DNA from: Oscillospiraceae bacterium
GTDB taxonomy: Bacteria; Bacillota; Clostridia; Oscillospirales; Oscillospiraceae
Length of the DNA: 7,175 bases
NCBI GenBank assembly: GCA_029067025.1
Contig: JAIEFH010000198.1
Span: forward strand, 1-7,175
Direction: 5' to 3'
Part shown: positions 1-5,468 of the stretch, piece by piece
Position numbering within the stretch: the first letter of the stretch is position 1
Layout of the letters: the number at the start of each line of letters is the position of its first letter
The notes under the pieces: generated by a model
The model's database searches: none
What the model was told of the DNA's origin: nothing
Seen by the model: only the letters and a program-made list of their open reading frames with translations
Translations under genes and position numbers: made by a program

Positions 1-59
1 CCTCCGCCGCCGTGGACGGCATCAAGGTGGCGGAGGCCATCATCCGGGCTGAAAACTGA
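1..59 (+). CDS. 3' end of a gene, possibly an FAD-dependent oxidoreductase (partial)
   Basis: Only the last 18 codons are in the window, read in the frame starting at base 3 and ending with TGA at 57-59. The tail reads SAAVDGIKVAEAIIRAEN. A small-residue run followed by VDGIKVAEAI resembles the C-terminal FAD-binding helix of some FAD/NAD(P)-dependent dehydrogenases (COG2509-like), where a Gly/Ala-rich segment ends in a DG-x-x-VAEAI helix. This is recognition of a short motif only, and other Rossmann-type oxidoreductases could end similarly. The VOC gene starts 18 bases after the stop, so the two may be cotranscribed. That a coding frame ends here is fairly likely; the family is a guess. Confidence 0.4.
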   Translation, partial: SAAVDGIKVAEAIIRAEN

Positions 60-77
60 ACTTGAGGTGCAAACAGA

Positions 78-458
78 ATGATTGAGCATATCGCAATGTA
101 TGTGAATGATCTGGAGGCCGCGCGGCAGTTTTTTATGACCTACCTCGGGGCAACCTCCAACAGCGGTTACCACAATCCCAACACCGGCTTCCGCTCCTAT
201 TTCCTGTCCTTCGGCGGCGGCGCGCGGCTGGAACTCATGGCCAAGCCTCACACGGTTGACCAGGAGAAAGACCTCGCCCGGACGGGCTATATCCATATCG
301 CCTTCAGCCTCGGCAGCCCGGAAAAGGTGGATGAACTGACCGCCCGGCTGCGGGCGGACGGCTTCCCCGTCGTCAGCGGCCCCAGGACCACCGGCGACGG
401 CTATTATGAGAGCTGCGTCGTGGGTTTCGAGGGCAATCAAATCGAGCTGACCGTATAA
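78..458 (+). CDS. VOC-family protein (glyoxalase/bleomycin-resistance fold)
   Basis: This is a complete 126-residue single-domain protein of the vicinal oxygen chelate fold, the usual length for small VOC proteins made of two beta-alpha-beta-beta-beta modules. The first module opens with IEHIAMYV and an amphipathic helix (DLEAARQFFMTYLGA); the second opens with GYIHIAFSL near residue 70. The four classical metal-ligand positions look occupied: His4, Glu52 (RLELM), His73 and Glu123 (NQIELTV). A divalent-metal enzyme is therefore plausible, such as a lyase, isomerase, dioxygenase or glutathione/bacillithiol-type transferase. The substrate cannot be told from sequence. A GAGGTG element at about 64-69 serves as ribosome binding site for the ATG at 78. 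The gene lies 18 bases after the preceding stop and probably belongs to the upstream transcription unit. The family is known for glyoxalase I and antibiotic-sequestering proteins; neither role is claimed here. Confidence 0.87.
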   Translation: MIEHIAMYVNDLEAARQFFMTYLGATSNSGYHNPNTGFRSYFLSFGGGARLELMAKPHTVDQEKDLARTGYIHIAFSLGSPEKVDELTARLRADGFPVVSGPRTTGDGYYESCVVGFEGNQIELTV

Positions 459-573
459 AACAGCCGCCGCAACCGCAAATTTACGTCCGTCAACCCAAAC
501 GCAACATCAAATTGGTGGCCTGGGTCAGGTGCCTTGACCTAAAATGGGGGCACCTTGAAAGGAGGTCATCTCA
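459..573 (+). promoter_or_regulatory. Spacer with inverted repeat and strong RBS ahead of the XRE gene
   Basis: The spacer holds a 7-bp inverted repeat, AGGTGCC at 527-533 and GGCACCT at 549-555, centred about 33 bases upstream of the XRE start. A TAAAAT hexamer at 540-545 inside the repeat could be a -10 box, but no good -35 sits 16-18 bases before it. A TTGACC at 534-539 looks like a -35 box but has no matching -10. AAAGGAGGT at 558-566 is a near-perfect ribosome binding site, 7 bases before the ATG at 574. The repeat is a candidate operator, perhaps for the downstream HTH protein itself. No terminator for the VOC gene is seen. Confidence 0.35.
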
Positions 574-1452
574 ATGACATTTGGTGAAAATCTGCAATTC
601 CTCCGCAAACGCCGGGGCATGACCCAAGAGGAGCTGGCGGAAAAAATGGAAGTGTCCCGCCAGTCGGTGAGCAAATGGGAGTCCAACGCCGCATACCCGG
701 AGATGGACGCCATCCTGCGCCTGTGCGACCTGTTCTCCTGCGACATGGACACGCTGCTGCGGGGGGACGCGTCCCGCCGCTTCGGCGAGGACGCCGCCGC
801 CTATGACAAGCACATGAATGGCTTCTCCGCCGCCATTGCGGCGGGGGTAGGGTTGATCCTGCTGGGCGTCATCCTCATGCTGTTCCTGGGCGAATTCCTC
901 ACCCAGGAGATGTGGGCGGGGGTCGTGTTCTTCCTGTTTCTCATCGCCGCCGTGGCCATTTTCATCGTCTCCGGCATGAACCACGACATTTTCCTCCGCC
1001 AGCACCCCGGCTTCGTCCCCTGTTACACAAAGGAGGAGATGGATCGCTTTGAGCGCCGCTTCCCCTTCCTCATCGCCATCCCCGTGGCCCTCATCCTGGC
1101 GGGGCTTGCGGCCATGATCCCCATGGATATGAACGTCCCCTCGAGCTTCAGTAAGGATCAGTGGGACGCTTTGCTCACCACCCTGTTCCTGCTGTGCGTC
1201 ACCATTGCCGTCATCGTCCTGGTCTGGGCGGGTATCCAGCACTCTAAGTACGGCTTCCCGGAGGAGAAGCAGACCCCGGCAGAGCGCCGCTCCGGCCGCA
1301 TCTGGGGCTTCGGGATGCTGGCCGCCACAGCTGTCTATGTGGGGCTGGGCCTGACCATGAATTGGTGGCACAAGGCGTGGGCGATCTACCCCATCGCCGC
1401 GCTGATCTGCGCCGCCTTCACCGTCCTGCTGAAAAAAGACGACGAACCGTAA
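574..1452 (+). CDS. XRE-family transcriptional regulator with C-terminal membrane domain
   Basis: A 292-residue protein with an N-terminal Cro/C1-type helix-turn-helix at about residues 4-60 (FGENLQFLRKRRGMTQEELA, then VSRQSVSKWES as turn and recognition helix). Six hydrophobic stretches follow at roughly 83-105, 114-134, 163-183, 199-220, 243-263 and 268-286, with short charged loops. It therefore looks like a membrane-anchored DNA-binding protein, a domain pairing common in Firmicutes, where such proteins may sense envelope or small-molecule signals; the signal here is unknown. The start is fixed by AAAGGAGGT 7 bases upstream. The stop is followed after 13 bases by the FliB-like gene, whose ribosome binding site overlaps this stop codon, so the two are almost certainly cotranscribed. 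The 7-bp inverted repeat just upstream could be its own operator (inference). Confidence 0.85.
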   Translation: MTFGENLQFLRKRRGMTQEELAEKMEVSRQSVSKWESNAAYPEMDAILRLCDLFSCDMDTLLRGDASRRFGEDAAAYDKHMNGFSAAIAAGVGLILLGVILMLFLGEFLTQEMWAGVVFFLFLIAAVAIFIVSGMNHDIFLRQHPGFVPCYTKEEMDRFERRFPFLIAIPVALILAGLAAMIPMDMNVPSSFSKDQWDALLTTLFLLCVTIAVIVLVWAGIQHSKYGFPEEKQTPAERRSGRIWGFGMLAATAVYVGLGLTMNWWHKAWAIYPIAALICAAFTVLLKKDDEP

Positions 1453-1465
1453 AGGAGCATTCCCC

Positions 1466-2536
1466 ATGATAGAGCGCCGCCCGGACTACTACACAAAATT
1501 CCGCTGCCTGGGCGGGGCCTGCCCGGACACCTGCTGCCGGGACTGGTCGGTGGTGCCCGATGAGGCCGCTCTGGCGGACTACGCCTGCGCCCCCTCCCCT
1601 CTGCGGGAGCGCATCGCCCAAAATCTGGTCACCGACGAGGACGGCGACGTGTGCTTCCGCCTGAATGAGCAGGGGATGTGCACCCTCCTCACCCCCGACG
1701 GCCTGTGTCCCATCCAGCGGGACTGGGGCGAGGAGCATCTCTGCGCCCACTGCGCCGCCTATCCCCGGTTTACTGAGGAGTACGGCTGTCTGACGGAATC
1801 CTCCCTTGCCGTCTCCTGCCCGGAAGCGGCGCGGCTTTTGCTGGAGGCCCCCCGTTTCGCCCTCATGGAGACGGACGACGGCAACGCCGACCCGCCCTTT
1901 GACGGCGTAGACCCAGACCTGTTGGCGGGGCTGGAGCACAGCCGCGCCCAGGTACTGGCCTTGCTGGGCGGCGTGGGCGGACTTTGGAACAAATTTCGTT
2001 CCATCCTGGCCTACGCCGAGGCCCTTCAAAGCTGCATCGACGCGGGTGAGTACGGCAAAATGACCGCCTGCGCCCTCACCCTCGCCCTTCCGGAGGACAA
2101 TCCCCAGCGCCAAACCTCCGCCGTCTGGCTGCTGAACGCCCTGGCAACTCTTGACCCGCTCCGCCCCGACTGGCCCGCCCTGCTGAAGGATCGGGCCCAG
2201 CGGCTGTCCCGACTATCTCCGGCGGAGTACATCAGGCTGTGCGTAGACTACGCCCGGGCCAACCCCGGCTGTGAGCGCCAGTTCACCAACCTGGCCTGTT
2301 ATTTCGTCTTCCGCCACTGGCACAAGGCGGTGAACGACGATATGCTCTATGGCCGCGCCGCCTTTGCGTGCGCCGCTGTCGCCGCCCTGTACCACCTGAC
2401 CCTGTTCCAGCCCGGAGAGGAAGCCACCCTGTGGAGCCGGTTCAGCCGGGAGGTGGAGCACGACGAAAACAACCTAGACGAGCTGATCTGGGCCCTGTCC
2501 GACCCGGATCGCGCCTCTCTGACCACCCTGTTTTGA
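1466..2536 (+). CDS. FliB-like cysteine-cluster protein (putative flagellin lysine-N-methylase)
   Basis: A 356-residue protein with the cysteine pattern of the FliB / CxxCxxCC (UPF0153-like) family. C14, C19, C23 and C24 lie in FRCLGGACPDTCCRDW, C72 and C81 in GMCTLLTPDGLCPIQ, C93 and C96 in HLCAHCAAYPR, and C118 in the SCPEAARLLL segment. These cysteines probably bind a metal or iron-sulfur cluster. Salmonella FliB methylates flagellin lysines, and the clostridial homologues carry that name by similarity. The C-terminal half, rich in Leu/Ala helices, is less conserved. AAAGGAG at 1451-1457 overlaps the stop of the XRE gene and serves the ATG at 1466, so the pair forms an operon that ends at the hairpin at 2543-2578. 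No flagellar gene is in the window, so the true substrate is open. Family assignment is good; the activity is only inferred. Confidence 0.8.
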   Translation: MIERRPDYYTKFRCLGGACPDTCCRDWSVVPDEAALADYACAPSPLRERIAQNLVTDEDGDVCFRLNEQGMCTLLTPDGLCPIQRDWGEEHLCAHCAAYPRFTEEYGCLTESSLAVSCPEAARLLLEAPRFALMETDDGNADPPFDGVDPDLLAGLEHSRAQVLALLGGVGGLWNKFRSILAYAEALQSCIDAGEYGKMTACALTLALPEDNPQRQTSAVWLLNALATLDPLRPDWPALLKDRAQRLSRLSPAEYIRLCVDYARANPGCERQFTNLACYFVFRHWHKAVNDDMLYGRAAFACAAVAALYHLTLFQPGEEATLWSRFSREVEHDENNLDELIWALSDPDRASLTTLF

Positions 2537-2542
2537 GCAAAA

Positions 2543-2578
2543 ACCGCCCCGTTTCCTGAGAAACGGGGCGGTCTTTTT
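2543..2578. terminator. Bidirectional intrinsic terminator between convergent genes
   Basis: A perfect 13-bp stem pairs 2543-2555 with 2560-2572 around a CTGA loop (2556-2559). On the plus strand it is followed by a T run at 2574-2578, ending the XRE/FliB-like operon 6 bases after its stop. On the minus strand the stem is followed by the T's complementary to A's at 2539-2542, so it also terminates asnB. The asnB stop codon (2577-2579, TAA on the minus strand) overlaps the plus-strand T run. Confidence 0.92.
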
Positions 2579-4409
2579 ACACCAGCTCCACGTGAGAGTG
2601 CTCCAGCCAATGGTTCATCTGCACCAGATAGGCGATGGTCTGGGGCCGGGCCATAAGCTGGCCGTACCAGGGCGCGTCCAGCCCGTTCCCCGTCCCGGCC
2701 AGCAGCTCCTCTGCCGCCTCCCGGCGCACCACGTCCAGCAGGGGCGCGTTTGGTTTATCCAGCACCTCCCGGAGCATCCCGCTCACCGCAGCTAGATAGG
2801 CTGGGTGGTGGGTCTTGGGGTAGGGGCTCTTTTTCCGCCACAGGATCTCCTCCGGCAGCAGCCCCGTCATGGCCTGCCGGAGCAGGCCCTTCTCCCGCCC
2901 CTGCCAGTCTTTATAGGCCCAGGGCACCGTGTACAGGTACTGCACGATCCGCCAGTCGCAGAAGGGTACCCGCACCTCCAGCCCCGACCACATGGACATA
3001 CGGTCCTTCCGATCCAGCAGGGTCTGCATGAACCACCGCAGGTTGAGCCACATCAGCTCCCGCATCCGCCGCTCCAGCCCCGCTCGGCCCGGCAGGGCCG
3101 GGGTCTCGGCCACCGTGACCCGGTAACGGGAATCCACGTACTCGAAGGGGTCGGTGCCCGCCAGCACCTCGGGCCGGAGGAAGGAGGAGCGGTAGGCGGT
3201 GGACTGGGCCCAGGGAAAGCCCTCCCGCTCCCGGAGGGAGGGGTCGCGGTACCATGGGTAGCCGCCGAAGATCTCGTCGGCGCACTCCCCGGACAGGGCC
3301 ACGGTGGCGTGGTTTTTCACCTCCCGGCAGAACAGCAGCAGGGACGAGTCCACGTCCACCATCCCCGGCAGATCCCTGGCCTCCGCGGCCTCGTACAGCG
3401 CCGCCGCCACGTCAGCGCTGTCCAGCACCACCCGGTGGTGCTCCCCGTGGAGGGAGTTTGCCATGAGGTCAATGTAATCGTCGTCGCTAGTAGGCTGGAA
3501 CTTCCCGGCGGTAAAGTATTTGGCGTTGTCCCGATAGGTGACGGAAAAGGTATGCAGCTTTTCCCCCCGCAAGTGAAACACCCTGTCGGCAATGGCGGAA
3601 ATGATGCTGGAATCCAGCCCGCCGGACAGGAAGGTACACACCGGCACGTCGCTGACCAGCTGCCGCTCCACCGCGTCGGTGACCAGCTCCCGGACGTGGG
3701 CGGCGGCGTCCTCAAAGGGTTCGGCGGTGTCCAGATCCTCGGGCGTCCAGTACCGCCAGACCCGCCAGCCCGTCTTGGAGTAATAGGCACAGCAGGCGCT
3801 CTCCAGCTCCCGGACATCCCGGAACACCCCGCACCCCGGCGTCCGGCCCGGCCCCAGCAGCATGACCTCCAGCAGCCCCTCGCGGCCCACCTTCCGGGAC
3901 ACCCCGGGGCATTCCAGCAGGGTCTTGATCTCCGACGCGAAGCACAGCCGTTCCCCTGCCAGCGAGAAGAACAGCGGCTTCACCCCCATGCGGTCCCGGG
4001 CCAGAAACAGCCGCTGCCCTTCCTCCTCCCACACGGCGAAGGCGAAGATGCCGTTGAACCGCTTCACGCAATCCGCCCCCCACTCGGCGTAGGCGTGGGC
4101 CACCACCTCCGTGTCCGAGTGTCCCTGGAAGCGGTGCCCCAGGCCGGCCAGCTCATGGCGTAATTCCGCGGTATTATATAACTCCCCGTTGTACACCAGC
4201 GCCAGCCCGCCCCGGGCGGACAGAAGAAACGGCTGCCGCCCGCCCGCCGGATCCACTACCGTCAGCCGGGTATGGAGCAGCCGGGCAGGCCCCCGGCGGT
4301 ATGTGCCCCGCTGATCCGGCCCCCGCCGGGCCATGGTGTCCAGCAGCTTTTCCTCGTCGATATGTACGTCCCGCCCATCAAAGTCGATAATCCCCGCGAT
4401 TGCGCACAC
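2577..4409 (-). CDS. asnB: Asparagine synthetase, glutamine-hydrolysing (AsnB)
   Basis: It makes asparagine from aspartate, glutamine and ATP in the cytoplasm. An N-terminal class II glutamine amidotransferase domain releases ammonia, and a C-terminal ATP-pyrophosphatase domain activates aspartate. With the GTG start at 4409-4407 the protein is 610 residues, within the usual 610-630 range of the long bacterial AsnB/AsnO type. It begins MCAIAGI, placing the nucleophile at Cys2 as the family requires. Other glutaminase-site landmarks are RRGPDQRG at 28-35, R48, NGE at 74-76 and SD at 98-99. The PP-loop SGGLDSS at 262-268 is intact, followed by the synthetase core (for example SGECADEIFGGYPWY, and RKDRMSMWSGLEVRVPF for substrate binding). 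In-frame extension to a TTG at 4448 adds 13 residues that would bury Cys2 and is rejected; AAAGGGGGG 7 bases before the GTG supports the shorter start. The gene converges on the FliB-like gene and is divergent from the GNAT gene. Confidence 0.95.
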   Translation of the reverse strand: MCAIAGIIDFDGRDVHIDEEKLLDTMARRGPDQRGTYRRGPARLLHTRLTVVDPAGGRQPFLLSARGGLALVYNGELYNTAELRHELAGLGHRFQGHSDTEVVAHAYAEWGADCVKRFNGIFAFAVWEEEGQRLFLARDRMGVKPLFFSLAGERLCFASEIKTLLECPGVSRKVGREGLLEVMLLGPGRTPGCGVFRDVRELESACCAYYSKTGWRVWRYWTPEDLDTAEPFEDAAAHVRELVTDAVERQLVSDVPVCTFLSGGLDSSIISAIADRVFHLRGEKLHTFSVTYRDNAKYFTAGKFQPTSDDDYIDLMANSLHGEHHRVVLDSADVAAALYEAAEARDLPGMVDVDSSLLLFCREVKNHATVALSGECADEIFGGYPWYRDPSLREREGFPWAQSTAYRSSFLRPEVLAGTDPFEYVDSRYRVTVAETPALPGRAGLERRMRELMWLNLRWFMQTLLDRKDRMSMWSGLEVRVPFCDWRIVQYLYTVPWAYKDWQGREKGLLRQAMTGLLPEEILWRKKSPYPKTHHPAYLAAVSGMLREVLDKPNAPLLDVVRREAAEELLAGTGNGLDAPWYGQLMARPQTIAYLVQMNHWLEHSHVELV

Positions 4410-4416
4410 AAAAATA

Positions 4417-4425
4417 CCCCCCTTT
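4417..4425 (-). promoter_or_regulatory. Ribosome binding site that decides the asnB GTG start
   Basis: On the minus strand AAAGGGGGG (4425 to 4417) is followed by the 7-base spacer TATTTTT and then GTG at 4409-4407. The spacing is optimal and the GTG is followed directly by the Cys codon TGC, giving the Met-Cys-Ala-Ile N-terminus expected of a class II glutaminase. Confidence 0.8.
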
Positions 4426-4435
4426 TGCTCAAGAG

Positions 4436-4458
4436 AAAACGCCCGCAAACGCGGGCGT
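4436..4458 (-). promoter_or_regulatory. Terminator-like hairpin in the asnB leader (candidate attenuator)
   Basis: An 8-bp GC-rich stem pairs 4439-4446 (ACGCCCGC) with 4451-4458 (GCGGGCGT) around a 4-base loop. Read on the minus strand, the stem is followed by TTT (4438-4436) and then CTCTT, a weak terminator tail, about 27 bases upstream of the asnB GTG. On the plus strand the tail is CTTTGCC, which is poorer. A weak minus-strand -10-like TAGAAT lies at 4479-4474, with no convincing -35. The hairpin could reduce or condition asnB transcription; no T-box element is visible on this strand. Confidence 0.4.
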
Positions 4459-4518
4459 CTTTGCCATCAGGTCATTCTATGCGGGGCGAATCAAACGGGT
4501 GCCTGGGCCGATTTGCCC

Positions 4519-4547
4519 TTGACAAGTTTCCCTTTCGGTGATATAGT
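4519..4547 (+). promoter_or_regulatory. Sigma-A-type promoter of the GNAT gene
   Basis: TTGACA at 4519-4524 (perfect -35) is separated by 17 bases from TATAGT at 4542-4547 (-10). Transcription should start near 4554, leaving a leader of about 70 bases. The whole element resembles the thrS promoter at 5169-5197, sharing the -35, the spacer length and the GGTGATATA block around the -10. Confidence 0.8.
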
Positions 4548-4600
4548 GCTGTCAAACTGGCAACAATTGAGACCGCAGGGCGGCGCACAGACCGACGCGC
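4519..4600 (+). repeat. Truncated duplicate of the thrS promoter and T-box leader start
   Basis: This segment aligns with 5169-5260. Shared blocks in the same order are TTGACA, GGTGATATA, the 14-base TGTCAAACTGGCAA (4550-4563 and 5203-5216), the 11-base CGGCGCACAGA (4581-4591 and 5239-5249) and GACGCG (4594-4599 and 5254-5259). Similarity stops there. The specifier loop, the AGGGTGGAACC element and the terminator hairpin of the thrS leader have no counterpart here. The copy has diverged by substitutions and a net deletion of about 10 bases, so it is not a recent exact duplication. Confidence 0.75.
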
Positions 4601-4623
4601 TTATTTGAGAGAGGAAGATGAAT

Positions 4624-5157
4624 ATGGCATCGCTTGACGCCGACAGGATTTTTTTGAGAAATTTCCGTCAAGAAGATATTCATGATATGTATGAATTTTG
4701 CAGCCAGCCGGAAATAGAAATGGTCGGATGGAGCGCGCATAAAAACGTCGATCAGACAAGCAAAGTTCTGGAACAATGGATGTCAGATCAAAACACCTTT
4801 GCAATCGTTCATAAACGTGAAAACAAGGTGATTGGATATATCGCGGTTCACGAGGATTCGGAAGAGGGCCGTTCGGACACGAAGGAATTGGGATTCGCTT
4901 TAAATAATCAGTATCATCGGCAGGGGCTCATGAGTGAAGTGGTTCGCTGTGTTTTAGGCGATCTGTTTTCTGAAGATAAAGGCATTTCCTATGTATGGGC
5001 CTGCTGCATTCAGGACAATATCCCGTCCAAAAATCTGATAGAGAAAATAGGGTTTGAACTTGTGCAGGAAGGCGTGTTTTTCGCAGCGAGCTTTAACGGG
5101 GAAGTCCCATCCTATGAATACAGAATGTCAAAAAGTGATTGGCTGGCAAGAAGCTAA
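4624..5157 (+). CDS. GNAT-family N-acetyltransferase, RimJ/RimL-like
   Basis: A 177-residue acetyl-CoA-dependent acetyltransferase of the Acetyltransf_3 (RimJ/RimL) type; the family acetylates protein N-termini, small amines or antibiotics, and the substrate here is unknown. With this start it begins MASLDADRIFLRNFRQEDIHDMYEF, the usual first strand and helix. The acetyl-CoA pyrophosphate loop is YHRQGLMSEV near residues 97-106, with the preceding strand KELGFAL, and DNIPSKNLIEKIGFELVQEG near 131-150 is the typical C-terminal Asn-x-x-Ser...EK-x-GF motif. The ATG at 4624 is preferred over the in-frame ATG at 4618 (179 residues) because GAGGA at 4611-4615 is 8 bases from the former and only 2 from the latter. 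The gene is visibly more A/T-rich, with A/T-ending codons, than all neighbours, suggesting acquisition. It stands between two copies of the thrS promoter region, 11 bases before the second. Confidence 0.88.
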   Translation: MASLDADRIFLRNFRQEDIHDMYEFCSQPEIEMVGWSAHKNVDQTSKVLEQWMSDQNTFAIVHKRENKVIGYIAVHEDSEEGRSDTKELGFALNNQYHRQGLMSEVVRCVLGDLFSEDKGISYVWACCIQDNIPSKNLIEKIGFELVQEGVFFAASFNGEVPSYEYRMSKSDWLARS

Positions 5158-5168
5158 ATCTTCGTCGC

Positions 5169-5197
5169 TTGACATTTTGCAATCCGGGTGATATACT
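5169..5197 (+). promoter_or_regulatory. thrS promoter
   Basis: TTGACA at 5169-5174 and TATACT at 5192-5197 are separated by exactly 17 bases, a near-consensus housekeeping promoter. The start site should fall near 5204, giving a leader of about 265 bases before thrS. The -35 lies 11 bases after the GNAT stop codon. Confidence 0.85.
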
Positions 5198-5260
5198 GCA
5201 CCTGTCAAACTGGCAATGACGGAGAAGAAACCGCGCAGCGGCGCACAGAGAGGGACGCGT
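5169..5260 (+). repeat. thrS copy of the duplicated promoter/leader segment
   Basis: This is the intact, functional-looking partner of the truncated copy at 4519-4600. It covers the promoter, the transcript start and the 5' strand of Stem I up to GACGCG, after which only this copy continues into a complete T-box. Confidence 0.75.
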
Positions 5261-5443
5261 TTGGTGGAAGCATCCCGCGCACAGCGGCGGCTGTACCGCT
5301 CCCGAGCCGCCCATGAGGAATGGGACGGGGCCTTCCCGTTACAGGAGGACACAAGCGCGCCAATCGGCGAAGCAGGGTGGAACCGTGGGACGTTTTTTAC
5401 GCCTCACCCCTGGATACAATCAGGGGTGAGGCGTTTTTGTTTT
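5204..5443 (+). promoter_or_regulatory. T-box riboswitch (threonine) controlling thrS
   Basis: A T-box leader senses uncharged tRNA: Stem I reads the anticodon and the T-box bulge pairs with the free NCCA end, favouring the antiterminator. The T-box element AGGGTGGAACCGTG is at 5374-5387, with TGGA at 5378-5381 as the acceptor-binding bulge. In Stem I, GGAG (5221-5224) can pair with CTCC (5299-5302) and CCGC (5231-5234) with GCGG (5287-5290). This leaves a specifier loop of AAGAAA opposite CTGTACCG, with the threonine codon ACC at 5295-5297. Further up lie an AGAGAG bulge (5247-5252) and a distal stem GGGA/TCCC. Short hairpins at 5310-5324, 5325-5339 and 5358-5369 fill the linker and Stem III. 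GGGTG (5375-5379) can pair with CACCC (5405-5409) in the terminator's left arm, so antiterminator and terminator exclude each other. Stem details are hand-folded; the class assignment is firm. Confidence 0.93.
5399..5443 (+). terminator. T-box terminator hairpin of the thrS leader
   Basis: A 14-bp stem pairs 5399-5412 with 5421-5434 around an 8-base loop (5413-5420) and is followed by TTTTTGTTTT at 5434-5443. Its left arm carries the CACCCC that competes for the T-box element. As no terminator follows the GNAT gene, this hairpin probably also ends most GNAT transcripts. Confidence 0.93.
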
Positions 5444-5468
5444 ACCCCCAACACAAGGAGGAATATTT

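Noticed and set aside
571..1467. A 298-codon minus-strand frame opposite the XRE gene, and a 231-codon one at 1418-2113
   Set aside because: Both mirror well-supported plus-strand genes with strong ribosome binding sites; the translations show His/Gln/Gly-rich antisense composition.
2805..4163. A 452-codon open frame on the plus strand opposite asnB
   Set aside because: It is rich in Pro, Gly, His and Gln with no domain, and lies entirely within the firmly identified asnB. It is explained by the same codon bias.
4436..4535. Possible T-box or other known riboswitch ahead of asnB
   Set aside because: No AGGGTGG-type element or specifier-like stem is visible on the minus strand; only a simple hairpin is present.
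4519..5260. The two leader copies as ends of a transposable element
   Set aside because: They are direct, diverged and contain promoter/T-box sequence. There is no transposase, no terminal inverted repeat and no target-site duplication visible, so a mobile element is not supported.
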